A stretch of 64,000 nucleotides of DNA, from NCBI RefSeq assembly GCF_020906515.1, contig NC_085853.1, forward strand, positions 2,542,001 through 2,606,000. Reading direction: 5' to 3'. The position numbers were made by a program, and so were the translations under genes. How positions within the stretch are numbered: the first letter of the stretch is position 1; each line of letters starts with the position of its first letter. Origin of the DNA: Vanrija pseudolonga (Eukaryota > Basidiomycota > Tremellomycetes > Trichosporonales > Trichosporonaceae). The notes under the pieces were generated by a model that saw only the letters and a list, made by a program, of their open reading frames with translations, was not told the DNA's origin and searched no databases. Shown in pieces: positions 33,043 through 43,761 of this stretch.

Positions 33043-36000
33043 ATGAAGCGCTTCAAGTCGGCGTTCAGGAAGGACGGGCGCGACGGCGCTTCCGGGCAGC
33101 AGGGGCAGCAGCAGCCGCAAGGATACCCCCTGTCTCCGCCGGGACAGCAGCAGCAGCACCCACCATGGCCTCCACAACCGCCGCCGCAACAGCAACAGCA
33201 GTTCTACGCCTCCCCGCCGCCGCAAGCATACCCAGCACAAACGTACGCACCGCCGCCACAGCAGCATAAGCAGGCATACCCCACCGTCCCTCCCGTGGCG
33301 CCGGGGCAGCATCATCAGCAACCCTCCCCTGCCGCCGCCCACGGACACAACATTGAAGAGAGCTACACCCACACGCACAGCCGCGCGACTCCGCCAGCGC
33401 CAGACCCGGTCCAGCTCGCGCTCCTCCACTCGCCGTCGCCGCTGCAGCTGTCGCCAGAGACGGGCGCCACCGATGCCAAGCCGCAGCAGTCGATCGCGCA
33501 GCGCCAGCAGGTGCCGGCGGCGGCGGCTCAGCCGGATCAGCAGCCCCAGTCCCAGTCCCAGTCCGAACCAGCCGCAGCCACGGCCACATCGAGAGCGTCG
33601 AGCGCCACCCTCGAGTCGCCGTCCCCCGCTGCCCGGGCACGCAGCACCGCGTCGCCGAGCACGACGCTGGCGTCGGCCTCCCCCGCCCCCGCGGCGCCCG
33701 CCCCCGCGCCCAATCCAAACTCCACGCGCATCGAACGCACCTCGCGCAGCGGGGCGGCGCTCCGCGCGGACCGGTTCGGCGCGGCGCAGCTCGTCGCCGC
33801 GCTAGAGGACATGGGGACCCCGGACGACGCATTCGACGCGGCGGGGGTCGCGGTCGGCGCGCGCCTCGTGCCCTGGGTGTCGGCGCACATTGCCGACCGG
33901 GACCCGCGCACCCAGGCATGTGCGCTGCGCGCGCTCGACGTCGTGAGCGACGCGGACGTGCTCGCCGCCTTCAAGGCCGGCGGTATGAGCCTCGATACGC
34001 GCCTGCGGCTCGCGCGCGCGCTGTCCGCCCCGACGCGCACGAGCGTGGTCGACACGCTCGTCGCCCTGCCCGTGGAGGAAGACCCGCCCGTCGCGGCCAC
34101 GCTGCTGCCCTACGCGTCTCGCGACGTCGAGGCCCGCTTCCTCCCCGCCCTGCTGGAGCGCGTCGGGCGGTGGAGCGCGCTCGCGAAGCGCCACCCGGGC
34201 GCGCTGCAAGCGTCGCTCGAGGGCGCCATGTCCCGCGAGGAGAAGTACGCCCTCCGTCCGCGGAGGTACCGGCTCGCGCTCGCGGCGCTCGTGAAGCGCG
34301 CGCCGCGCCTCGTGCCCTTCCTGTGGCCGCGGGCCGTGGCGCCGAGCACGCGCCCGTTCCTTACCGCGCTGGCGGACGTCATGCCCGGTGCGGCGCTGCT
34401 CGCGCTCAAGGAAAACGACTCGCTCGACCCCTCGCGCCGGCTGTTGCGGAGGCTCGGCCGCTCCGGCGCTCCCCAGGTGACAGACTACGCGGTGCACCTC
34501 GCCAAACGGGGCGAGACCGAAGTCCTGTCGGTGTTCCTGCGCGACATGCCGCCCACGCTGCGGTGTACAGTCGGCACGGCGTGCAAGGGCCGCGCTGTGC
34601 GCTGGGTGGACATTGTCAAGACGTTTTCGATGCGCGACGCCGAGCCGATCGCGGCGGCTGAGATGAAGTCGGAGCTGAGCTTCGAAGAGGAGATGGAGTG
34701 GGTGGCGCTGCTACCGCCCAACGACGGGAACGAGATCCTCTTCTCCACGATGAGCTGGCCCGAGACGAGCGCGCGCGCGTCCGCGGCGAGCGCGCTGATC
34801 CAGCTCAACGCGCGCATGGGCGTCCCGCAGCTCTTGGCCTTGACGGTCGCGGCCATGTCGCGGTTCGGCGTGACAGACCCCGAGGTCGCGTACGCGGTCG
34901 CCAAGTCGCTCGGCACGCTGCCGCCGCGTCTCATCCACCACGACATGATGCCGCTTCTCGAGCCTGTCGTTTTGTCGGCGCTCGAGGCGACCGACGCCCC
35001 GAGGCAAGTCTTGCTGGACCTCGTCTGCGGGGTTATCCAAGCCAAAGCCGACTCGAAGCCCCACGTCGACTTCTTCGTGCGCTGCTTCGCTGCGATCGTC
35101 GACAAGGCGGGAAGCGAGCTCGAGATCGACTTCCCCGTGTTGGTGCACCGCCGCGGACAGGAACGCAACATCTACTCGCTTTTTAAGCCGCACGTCGACG
35201 CCGAGCGCGCGCGCGGCAGCTTCTCGCTGCTTGGCTCGCTGCCCGCCGCGCTGCACCCGCACACGCGCGCCATACCAGCGCTGCACGACGACATTGGCGC
35301 GTTCCTCTTCTCCGAGCTCGCCGACACGCCACACTGGCGCACGCTCGTCCCGAACCTCGTGTACCACTACCTCCTTCCGCCTGCGACGCAGCGCGCCCGC
35401 CTCGAGAAGGTCCTCGCGCGCCATCCCTCCGTCGCAGGGCTGGACTTTGTCGCTGTCCATCTCGGGAAACGGTACACCGACCTCCTGGAGCCGTACATCT
35501 CCGCCCCGCTGCCCGGGTCCAGCGTGGACAAGCCGGAAGTCTTCATCCCGTTCCCCGACGGCCGGTGCACCGCTGCCTGGACTGCCGAGCAGGTCGACAC
35601 CCTCCTTCGCACGTATCGCCGCACACTCGCCAACCCGTTCGCGTCGCGCCGCGTGTGGCAGAGCATCTTCCGTGTCCTCTCCACCATCCGTGGCGGGAAC
35701 CGGATCGCAGAGGACTACATCGCGTCCGGGGACGCCGAGGTGTCGCGCTGGGCGTACTCTGCACTCGCGCGCTGCCCTTCGATCAAGCTGGGGCGGTGGC
35801 GCGATGGCTTCTACGGCATGTTCATGCTCGCGACCCAGCCGCCCGTCTACGACAAGGCAAAGGTAACCCAGGGCGAGCTCGATGCGTGGCTCGGCCGCTA
35901 CGTCCAGCCGTTCCACCTGCAGTGCATGTTCACCGCCAGCCGCTTCTCACTGCCCTCGAACATGGTCGAGATGCTGGTCAAGTTCTTTGCCGACACACGC

Positions 36001-37314
36001 TGGAGCGTGCACGAGCGGGCTGGTGTAGCCGCCTTCGCCATCGTCGCCTACCGCCTGCCTGCTACCCAGGTGCGCATGGAGCTCATCCACGGCCCCACCA
36101 TCGAAGCGATCGCCGTGACCCCACACGGCGCGCAAGAGAGGCTATACGCAATCGCGACTCGCCTCCTTAGTAAGGAGAAAAGTTCGGGCTGGGACCTGCT
36201 CGGCGATGCTCTCGAGTCGCCGCAGAGCTACCCGGCGTTGAGGTCACTCCGGCCGCAAGGCATCATCCTGTCGTACCGAGAGCACTTGGCGTCTCACCTC
36301 GGCACCTTGGCCCAGCACAACCTCAGCGACACGGCGTGTATCGAGTGCCTCGCCGCCCTCGTACCGTACCTAACACAGGACCACCAACGTGCGATGCTTC
36401 ACGTTCTCCGCGACCTGTTCTCCCTAGAACTGTCTACCGATCCCAAGACCTCGGCCCGCTCTCCGGGGCCGCTTGCGGCTGGTCGAGCTCTCTGCCGCCT
36501 CGCCAGAGACGACGTCTCCATCTACGTTCTCTGTGAAGCCGTCCAGAGACTCGTCCCCAAACCCGACCTTCCTCTTGACACCCAGAGCCGCCACTTTCGT
36601 GAGCGCGTGACGAAGAGCATCCTGCCCGAGTTTTACAGCCAGCGCAAAGACGCCAGTGCCGAGTTTGATGAGGAGCACGAAGGCGTTCGCGCGGTGGAGG
36701 CCATGCGCGCCGTGGCCGAGATACTGGGCAAGCATACTGCCGTGTTTCCAGAGGACGCGGCCCACCTGTACAACTACACGCTTAATGTCGATGCGCCTGC
36801 CGACGGCATTGTGGCACACATCCGCAAGTCGCCTCGCCTCGTGAAACAGGGCCCCAGGTGGCTCGGCGTGAGCCGGGTGCTGGAGGGCATGGAACGCACA
36901 GCGGAGCGACAGACCGAGTGGCTCAAGGTCGCGCAGGTGCTAGCCGACGACATCGACGAGTCTCTGGTCTTGACCGCGCTGGACATTGTCGAGCACCTCA
37001 CAGCTGACGGGTGCACGCCAGAGTGGCGCGCCCTGCTCGCCAAGCTCAGACGGAGCCGCTTCGGCGCGGTGCGCAAGGCGTCCACGACTGGAGCAGCGCG
37101 CTGGGATATGGCCGAGGTCAAGAGGCGCAAGGCAGAGGAGGCAGCGGCGGGGCCCAAGCAGCCATCAGCGCAGGCAGCAGCCATGAAAGCTGCAGCCGAC
37201 GCGGCATCCGCCAAGGCATTGGCGGACATGGGCGGCGTCATAGTCGGAGAACCTGCCCCGCGAGCACCAAGAGCCGCAGCGACAAGCCAGGCGGTCAAGG
37301 GGTACACTGTGTGA
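33043..37314 (+). CDS. Large helical-repeat (HEAT/ARM-like) protein, 1423 aa, intronless
   Basis: A single uninterrupted frame of 1423 residues, in contrast to the intron-rich neighbours. Residues 1-240 are disordered: a basic start (MKRFKSAFRKDGRDG), Gln/Pro tracts, then Ser/Ala/Pro-rich sequence. From about 245 to 1350 the protein is almost wholly helical with repeated pairs of amphipathic helices, for example TQACALRALDVVSDADVLAA and ASAASALIQLNARMG, as in HEAT or ARM solenoids. The tail is charged and Ala-rich (MAEVKRRKAEEAAAG). I do not recognise a named orthologue. A solenoid with a disordered N-terminus suggests a scaffold or trafficking factor (inference). Long antisense ORFs in this gene are shadows of its GC-rich codons. 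Confidence 0.85.
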   Translation: MKRFKSAFRKDGRDGASGQQGQQQPQGYPLSPPGQQQQHPPWPPQPPPQQQQQFYASPPPQAYPAQTYAPPPQQHKQAYPTVPPVAPGQHHQQPSPAAAHGHNIEESYTHTHSRATPPAPDPVQLALLHSPSPLQLSPETGATDAKPQQSIAQRQQVPAAAAQPDQQPQSQSQSEPAAATATSRASSATLESPSPAARARSTASPSTTLASASPAPAAPAPAPNPNSTRIERTSRSGAALRADRFGAAQLVAALEDMGTPDDAFDAAGVAVGARLVPWVSAHIADRDPRTQACALRALDVVSDADVLAAFKAGGMSLDTRLRLARALSAPTRTSVVDTLVALPVEEDPPVAATLLPYASRDVEARFLPALLERVGRWSALAKRHPGALQASLEGAMSREEKYALRPRRYRLALAALVKRAPRLVPFLWPRAVAPSTRPFLTALADVMPGAALLALKENDSLDPSRRLLRRLGRSGAPQVTDYAVHLAKRGETEVLSVFLRDMPPTLRCTVGTACKGRAVRWVDIVKTFSMRDAEPIAAAEMKSELSFEEEMEWVALLPPNDGNEILFSTMSWPETSARASAASALIQLNARMGVPQLLALTVAAMSRFGVTDPEVAYAVAKSLGTLPPRLIHHDMMPLLEPVVLSALEATDAPRQVLLDLVCGVIQAKADSKPHVDFFVRCFAAIVDKAGSELEIDFPVLVHRRGQERNIYSLFKPHVDAERARGSFSLLGSLPAALHPHTRAIPALHDDIGAFLFSELADTPHWRTLVPNLVYHYLLPPATQRARLEKVLARHPSVAGLDFVAVHLGKRYTDLLEPYISAPLPGSSVDKPEVFIPFPDGRCTAAWTAEQVDTLLRTYRRTLANPFASRRVWQSIFRVLSTIRGGNRIAEDYIASGDAEVSRWAYSALARCPSIKLGRWRDGFYGMFMLATQPPVYDKAKVTQGELDAWLGRYVQPFHLQCMFTASRFSLPSNMVEMLVKFFADTRWSVHERAGVAAFAIVAYRLPATQVRMELIHGPTIEAIAVTPHGAQERLYAIATRLLSKEKSSGWDLLGDALESPQSYPALRSLRPQGIILSYREHLASHLGTLAQHNLSDTACIECLAALVPYLTQDHQRAMLHVLRDLFSLELSTDPKTSARSPGPLAAGRALCRLARDDVSIYVLCEAVQRLVPKPDLPLDTQSRHFRERVTKSILPEFYSQRKDASAEFDEEHEGVRAVEAMRAVAEILGKHTAVFPEDAAHLYNYTLNVDAPADGIVAHIRKSPRLVKQGPRWLGVSRVLEGMERTAERQTEWLKVAQVLADDIDESLVLTALDIVEHLTADGCTPEWRALLAKLRRSRFGAVRKASTTGAARWDMAEVKRRKAEEAAAGPKQPSAQAAAMKAAADAASAKALADMGGVIVGEPAPRAPRAAATSQAVKGYTV

Positions 37315-37816
37315 GCACCGAGGCACAATGCATATAGCGTGTAGAGTAGCATGCATAAAGGACACAGTATGCCGCGTCGTGAGGGCGTGGGGGTGGTAGT
37401 GGAGGCAGTGGGGCCGCCAAGTGGCTTAGTGTCCTGCGGTGACGGCGGTGGCGGGCAAGCTGCAGACTACACCCTGCAATGCGTGCCGTCATCGGCGACG
37501 GCGACGGCGACGCGGGGATGGCGCTTGCGCTGCGCTCCTGCTACCTGCCAGGGTGGGTGCTGCGTCCCTGCTGCACTCCCTTGGCCCATGCAGCATTGCA
37601 TGACGAGGTTGGAGCAGCAAGGGAGCGAGGAGCAAACGATATACCCGTACTGACCACATTTGTAGCCGAGCAGGCGGCGACTCACACGAGCAAAAGGAGC
37701 CAAGACGGCGCAGCGCAGCTCGGACGAGCCGACGACAACGACAGCAACCACCTCCTCGACGACAACCCTCTTCACATCAATACCTCTTCAGCAACAACAA
37801 CAATAACCACAGCAAC
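37315..37816. other. Intergenic, about 500 bp
   Basis: 3' flank of the helical-repeat gene and leader of the next ORF (rich in CAACAA near the ATG). No gene supported. Confidence 0.5.
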
Positions 37817-38272
37817 ATGAGCCAGCAGCAACTGCCCAACATTGCCCCGCCCCTCCTCTCACCCATATCCCCGCTACCTCCTCCAAGCGCCGCCGCCCGC
37901 CCCCCACCACCCCCTCATCAAGCAACGGCGCAGACCCCCGCCGTCATCCTCGCGCCGCTGGCCCCGGCCCCACCGACGCCAGTAGCGCACACCCCGCCGC
38001 AGCGGCCCCCACTGGCAAAGTTCAGTACGCCGCAGCCACACGTGTACGCCGTGCCGGCGCTACCGCTCAAGCCGGCCCACTCGTCGGTGCCGGGCACGTC
38101 GACGGCGAGCCCGCGCCTCGCGGCACACCTTTCTCCGTCGCTCTCTGGCCGGCTCGAGCCGCTCCGCTCGCCCCAGCTCAGCCCGATCCCGCCGCTGCTC
38201 AGCCCGCTGCCGAGCCCGTATGTCGCGGCGCAGCTCGCCACGCCTAGCCCGCCGATGCGGCCCCTGGGCTAA
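37817..38272 (+). CDS. Small Pro/Ser-rich low-complexity protein (151 aa)
   Basis: An ORF starting MSQQQLPNIAPPLL and composed almost entirely of Pro, Ser, Ala, Leu and Thr, with repeated SPxLSP and LPPL elements towards the C-terminus. It has no helical domain or PPxY (it has SPYVAAQ). A clean AACATG start and a stop before a change in composition support coding, but there is no recognisable domain. It could be an unlinked disordered protein or the N-terminal type of region of a family member left without its domain. Confidence 0.5.
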   Translation: MSQQQLPNIAPPLLSPISPLPPPSAAARPPPPPHQATAQTPAVILAPLAPAPPTPVAHTPPQRPPLAKFSTPQPHVYAVPALPLKPAHSSVPGTSTASPRLAAHLSPSLSGRLEPLRSPQLSPIPPLLSPLPSPYVAAQLATPSPPMRPLG

Positions 38273-38814
38273 GGTGGTTGGGGCCCGGGGCCCTCGTTGG
38301 GCGTGGCGTGCGTGCACTGGCGCCTGTCCACCCCGAGGGCACTGGCGGTGCACGGATGGACTCGACTGTGCGTGTGCTTCTGTGAGTGACGAGCAGGGCG
38401 TGTGCTGCGTGAGATTGCCGGGCGTGGTTGCCGGTGGCGGCGTCGACGAAACCGACGACGCCGACGACGTCATGAAGGGCGGGTCTGGTGGTGACGCTGC
38501 ATCGCAAGCAGGCGTGACGGGCGTTTGAACTGTCAGTCAGTCGTGTGTCATGTAACAACATCATGCATGTATAGCAGTACTGCAGTGGGCAGTGGGTGGG
38601 CGAGGTCGCCTAGCTCTCGACTGCATGCACCGCAAAAAGTCGCCCGGGTGGATCAAACGCCAGGAGAGAGTGAACAGCAGCATGCCGTGACAATAACAAA
38701 CCAGAGCGGCCATTATGGCCATCACTCGTGTCTTACCATCTCTCCATCACACTCCTCTCCACATCACCATCGACCACGTACTGACGACGGCCACCACCTC
38801 CACCCTCCGCCGCA
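38273..38814. other. Intergenic, about 540 bp
   Basis: No gene supported; upstream region of member N. Confidence 0.5.
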
Positions 38815-41611
38815 ATGTCCTCGTGGGCACCCGATTCAAGCATGCGGCCCCCTCCTCCACAACAACACTTGAATCACCCCGGAGGCTTCGGCCAGCCCCC
38901 TCCACAACCAGCAGCGGGCATGATGGCCATCCCCGCCGCCGCTGCCGCCGCCCACGGAGCACAGCACCAGCGGCCACACAGCGTCGCGTTTGTGCCGCCG
39001 GGCCACTTGTCGCTGCCGCACATGCAGCACCACGCGCAAGACCGGGGCATGTTTGGGCGCGCGTCGGGCATCGCGCAGACACGGCCTGGCGACATGCGCT
39101 CGCGGCCAAATGTGAGCTTGAGTTGCTCCCTGTCGCCGCCGCTGACTCTGTCTAGCCGTCGAGCATCAGCACGTCGGACGACGCGATCGAGGCCCTCGCC
39201 CCGCCCGCGCCCTTTGACCCGCTGTATGCCGAGGCCGTGCTCCTCGCGTACGGGCGCGCGAAACGCGGCCGGTTCAAGGGCCGTAGTGATGACGAGGTCA
39301 ACGCCAAGCTCGACGCACTCGAGCAGCGGGTGAGTGAAGAGCCAAGGCCGCGCGCTGACGACAGTTACCGAGATACTATGCCGAGTCGTTTGGCAAGGTG
39401 CGCAACACGCTCGGCCTGCGCGGCGGCGCGTCAGAGTTGCGCGTCACGCCGTTCATGATCCCGCCACCGAGTCAGCCGCCCCAGCAGCAGCAACAGGCGG
39501 CGGCGCAACCGGCACCACCAACAGCTGGCCTCTCAACAGCGCCATCCATCAGAATCCCGGACACGACGAGCGGGCCAGCACAGAGCAGCCTGCAGGTGCC
39601 GGCAGGGCCTGACAACTTTCGACCGTCGTCAGCGCCGACGCGCACAGGCTCGTGGCCGAGGCGCCATGGCAACATCCTGCCCGTGTCGCCGCCCATCCCC
39701 GAGGCTGCAGCAGCAGGAACATCGACAGCAACAACCGCCCCAGCCCCCGGCCCATCACACCCGGTGCCACCAGCACAAGTCGAGTCGCCGCCCGTGCCCG
39801 CCCCGCCTGCAGCCACGCGCCCTCGCGTCCGCCGCAGGTCAACTGACATCGTCACTGACTTGCCACCCGCGTACGCGATGGTCGACCCAAGTGGGGAGGG
39901 ACGGCCGACGAGACCGGCTTCGATAACTTCTGCGCCCGTGGCAATCCCTGGACGGTCAGGATCGAGCGATGCGCGCGCAACGTCGCCGTCGAACCAGCAC
40001 CGCCTGTCCGTCACGCAGCTCGCGTCGTCGCCACCAGGGGTCGCGACGTCACCGACGGCGGGGCGGCATAGCGTCGGGACGCTAGAGTCTGCTGCCATGG
40101 CGTCTGCACGTGCCGAGCTCGAGTCGCTTGCGTTGCTTGAAGCGTCGCGCAGGAGGGAGCAGGAGGCTGCACGTCGCGAAGCGGAGCTCGCTCGGCGAGA
40201 AGAGGAGCGTGCAGCGGAGGATGCGCGGCGCGAGGCGGAGCGTGTGCAGCAGGAGGAGCAGCGCCGGGCCGAAACTGCGCGTCGTGAAGCCGAGCTGGCT
40301 CGCAGGGAGGAGGAGCGGGCGACGCAAGAGGCGATTCGGGAAGCCGAGCTCATGCGGCGAGAGGACGAACTGCGCAAGCGTGAAGAGCGCGCCGCCGAGC
40401 TCGCACGCCGCGAGGAGGAGTTGCGACGCCGCGAAGAGCGTGCGGAGGAGCGCGAGGTCCACCTCAAGATGATCGCCGAGGAGGCCAGTCGGGAGCGGTA
40501 CGAGCGTGAGCAGGAACGTGAGCGTGAACGCGAACGAGAACGAGAGCGCGAGGCGACGTCGTCACCGCCCGCCGTCGCGTCGTCGAGCTCAGGATTGCGT
40601 CGGATAACGACGAGCCCCGAACCCCCGACACCAAGCAGACAGACAACGGCGCCGGCGGCACCATGGGATCACGGTTCGCGCCAGTCATCCACTTCGACAT
40701 GGAGCAGACGCACGTCCGAGCCCGTCTCGCCGACGGTGTACGTCTCTGCGCCGGAGACGATGGTACCCCCGCCGCCTCCTCCCAGGCCGGCGCCTTCGGC
40801 ACTCGACCTCCCCGACACGCTGCAGCCCCGCATGAACTCGAGCTACATGCGCCCTGTGCTGCCTGCGAGACCGGTAGTGGCGAACGGTGCGTCGCCACCG
40901 CCAATCCCTGCACGGCCAGTGACGCACTACGTCGCTGAGCCCTCACCGCCCATCATGACCATGCCGGTGCCGATGCCGCATGTCTCGCCGCTGCCGTCGA
41001 CAATGCCGACGCCGCATCCGTATGTGTCCCCCACGCTGCAACACGCGACTCTGCCGGCGATGGTCTCACCGCCTCTCGCACCTCCAATGTCACCCACATT
41101 GCAACACGGGACCATGCCCTCGATCGTGTCGCCGCCGCTTCCGCCACGACCGACGACTCACCCCGCCATCAATATCCCCCAGCCGTCCGTCTCGCCGTCG
41201 CCGACACTACCCCCGCCGCCGTCGCACCCCGACACGAGACCACTCCCGCAGCCAGCGACGCTCGGCCCTGTGCTCCCACCGCCTAGCCATCCCGGCCGCG
41301 CGCCAGCCAGCCCTATCCGCAACGCACCCCCGCTGCCGCCGCCTAGATCGCCCAATCTCCCAGCGACGACAACAAGAGGGTTCGAGCCGCCGACCCCTGG
41401 GCCCAATGTCCCCGGGTCGTGGATCGATGGCCCGCCGCTCGAGCAGGTGCCGACGAGACCGCTCGAGGTGCAGGCTAGACCCCTACCCCCTCCGCCGCCT
41501 TCTCCTGGCGGAGCCGGTCCCGCCTCGGTGCCGTTGCTGCCGCCCAACCTCGGCCTCGGGAGCAAGGGCAAGGCGCGCGAGGCTGCGTTTCTGAAAGCGC
41601 TGTCAAAGTAG
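38815..41611 (+). CDS. PY-motif family member N, giant form (905 aa, three exons)
   Basis: Exons 38815-39111, 39156-39329 and 39365-41611 (introns 44 and 35 nt, both with CTGAC) give 905 residues. A Pro/His/Gln-rich N-terminus precedes the domain: ISTSDDAIEALAPP, YAEAVLLAYGRAKRGRFKG, VNAKLDALEQR, then after the phase-0 intron LPRYYAESFGKVRNTLGLRGG. PPAY is at about 324-327. A charged coiled coil of about 150 residues follows (about 405-555), built from REAELARREEE-like heptads. The last 350 residues are Pro-rich with repeated MSPTLQH and VSPPL units and SH3-type PxxP motifs. The overall plan equals member I, enlarged. Could act as a scaffold (inference). Confidence 0.85.
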
Positions 41612-41827
41612 TAGGCCAGCCAGCCCATGGGCATGTAGTACGTATCTAGACGTTATCATGTTGTAGGATGAAGTGATTGCATGCATCAGCGTCGACACAA
41701 GTCTCGGATATCTCCTCGGTCAGTGACCGCGGCGGGATGACGGATTTCATGACAAAGCAGGCATTGGGCGTGGACGGTGGAGGTGGACCACGCCGACGAC
41801 GACTGACGTGCTTGCTGGGGCGTGGTT

Positions 41828-41833
41828 TATAAG
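41828..41833 (+). promoter_or_regulatory. TATA-like box of the SDR gene
   Basis: TATAAG 52-57 nt upstream of the ATG at 41885. Confidence 0.6.
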
Positions 41834-41884
41834 GCTCGACAACGGCCACGAGAGCATGCATCCTCTCACACCATCATCATCACA

Positions 41885-42851
41885 ATGGCAGCAGCAGCGA
41901 AGCGTATTGCAGTCATCTGGGGTGCTGGCCCGGGCACCGGCGCGAGCATTGCGTGAGTCGCGATGGGCCTCCCTCTGCAACCACCCACCACCTCCCTGCC
42001 TCGTCTCTGCCGACCGGCGGTCCTCCTGCTCGCTCGCTGACGCTCGCTCGCCCCCAGCCGCGCCCTAGCAAAGACGCACCACCTCGTGCTCCTCAGCCGC
42101 TCCCTCCCCGGCTCCCTCCCCCTCCTCAAGCTCGACACGAAGCCCGAGGACCTCGTGGCGGCGACATACGACGGCAGCGCGGCGTCGATCGCTGCGGCCA
42201 TTGACGTGGGCAAGAAGAAGTGGCCTGGCGCGAGCATCGACGTCGGCATCGTGCATGCCTCTGCGCAGATGAAGCCTGGGAGCTTTTTGGACCACTCTGC
42301 CGAGGACTTTGCGACGAGCTTGAGCGCTGTGTGAGTGGAGCAGGTGCACGCGCAGCGTGCGCCTGGCGGTGGCGTGGCCGCGGACAGCTCGCTAACGCTC
42401 GCTCGTGTAGCGCCGGCGCATGGGACTTCTCGCAGGCCCTCATCCGCGACTTCCTCGCCAACGAGCACTTCCCCAAGGGAACGCTCCTGTTCTCCTCGGC
42501 GACCGGCGCATGGCGCGGCGGCGCGCGCTTCAGCGTTGTTAGTCCGGCAGTCTTTGCGCGCCGCTCGCTCTCGCAGAGCTTGTCGCGCGAGTTTGCCCCG
42601 CAGGGCATCCACGTCGCCAACGTCATTATCGACGGCGTGATTGATATCCCCCGCGTGCGCGAGCGCTGGGGCGAGCAGAAGGAGGAGGGCACGCGTCTCG
42701 ACCCCGAGGACATTGCCCAGGTCTACGTCGATCTGATCAACCAGAAGCCCACGGCGTGGACGCAGGAGCTCGACGTGCGGTGAGTTTGCGTTGGAGGGAG
42801 GTAGGGGGCATTGCTGACGCTGCGTGTAGCCCGTGGAAGGAGAAGTGGTAG
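41885..42851 (+). CDS. Short-chain dehydrogenase/reductase-like protein without the YxxxK motif
   Basis: Exons 41885-41952, 42058-42330, 42411-42779 and 42830-42851 (introns 105, 80 and 50 nt) give 243 residues, a normal SDR length. The cofactor loop reads GAGPGTGASIA (residues 13-23), close to the TGxxxGxG signature. The region before the catalytic helix reads LFSSATGAW, and FSVVSPAVFARRSLSQSLS stands where YxxxK...SLS is expected; Tyr and Lys are both replaced. It therefore looks like an SDR fold that has lost standard catalysis, or uses another mechanism. It sits between family members N and O. Substrate unknown. Confidence 0.8.
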
Positions 42852-43761
42852 TCGTGTTGTACTGTAGGATAGCGTTTGAAGTGATGATGAAGCGACTGCG
42901 TCGGCGCAGACCAGACTCCCGGCTGACTGACGTTACTTGCACACGACACGGTTGCCACCCCAGCGTGCAGCTGCTGGCTCGCGCGGCGCCGAGTCGGCGA
43001 ACGGCGAGCATATGAATCGCAACGACCAATGCTGCAGTCTCCCACCGCCCACATCGCCGAAACCCCCACCCCGTGCTGCCTCTTCCGCATCCCGCAACGC
43101 CAGGAGGAGGCAGGAGGTCGTGTCGCGCAGTTGTGACTACTGTGACGGCGGCATCGAGCCCCGTCGGCAGCAGCAGTAGCCCATAGTAGTCGTCGGGAGC
43201 AGCAGCCGCTCACTCGCTCGTGTCGGCTGCAGCGTTGCGTTTGAGCGAGAGTGCAAGGGGAAGCAGGGGCTCGTGTCGCCGGCTCGTCGCGCGGTGACAT
43301 GAACAGGACAGCCGCCGACCGACGTGACTGTGGAACGCGCCGCGTACCAGGGCCTCGTAATGTCGCTACCCCCAGTGATCCAGCTGGGGCATGCAGGACG
43401 AGTACAGGAACCAGGACGAGACGTCTTAGCCGCGTTACTTGCCCTACTCCTGTCGCCCACTGTCCACTGGAATACGGCCAATGTGGCCAGGCGGCCTGCA
43501 GGCCTCCCGCAACCTACCCGCGTTTCATTTCCGCCGGGCGTCTTTGGCATTCACATGGGCGTTCATCCTGTGGCCAGTGGGTTGTAGCATCGGTCGGTTG
43601 TTCATGCGTGCGAACGAGCGAGTGAGCGACATTGAGGGAGAGCGAGGACGCCGCAGTGGGCAGTGCGACAACGAGGGAGGGAGGGCGAGGACCTCGCTCG
43701 TCGTTCTTCTTCGACTTGTACTTATGCGCGACGTGTGTCTGCTAGCTGTCCGCCCACAACC
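42852..43761. other. Intergenic, about 900 bp
   Basis: No gene supported; promoter side of member O. Confidence 0.5.

Noticed and set aside
33065-37352. Several long minus-strand and shifted ORFs inside the helical-repeat gene
   Set aside because: These mirror strong third-position GC bias of the true frame and have Arg/Ala-rich nonsense-like translations.
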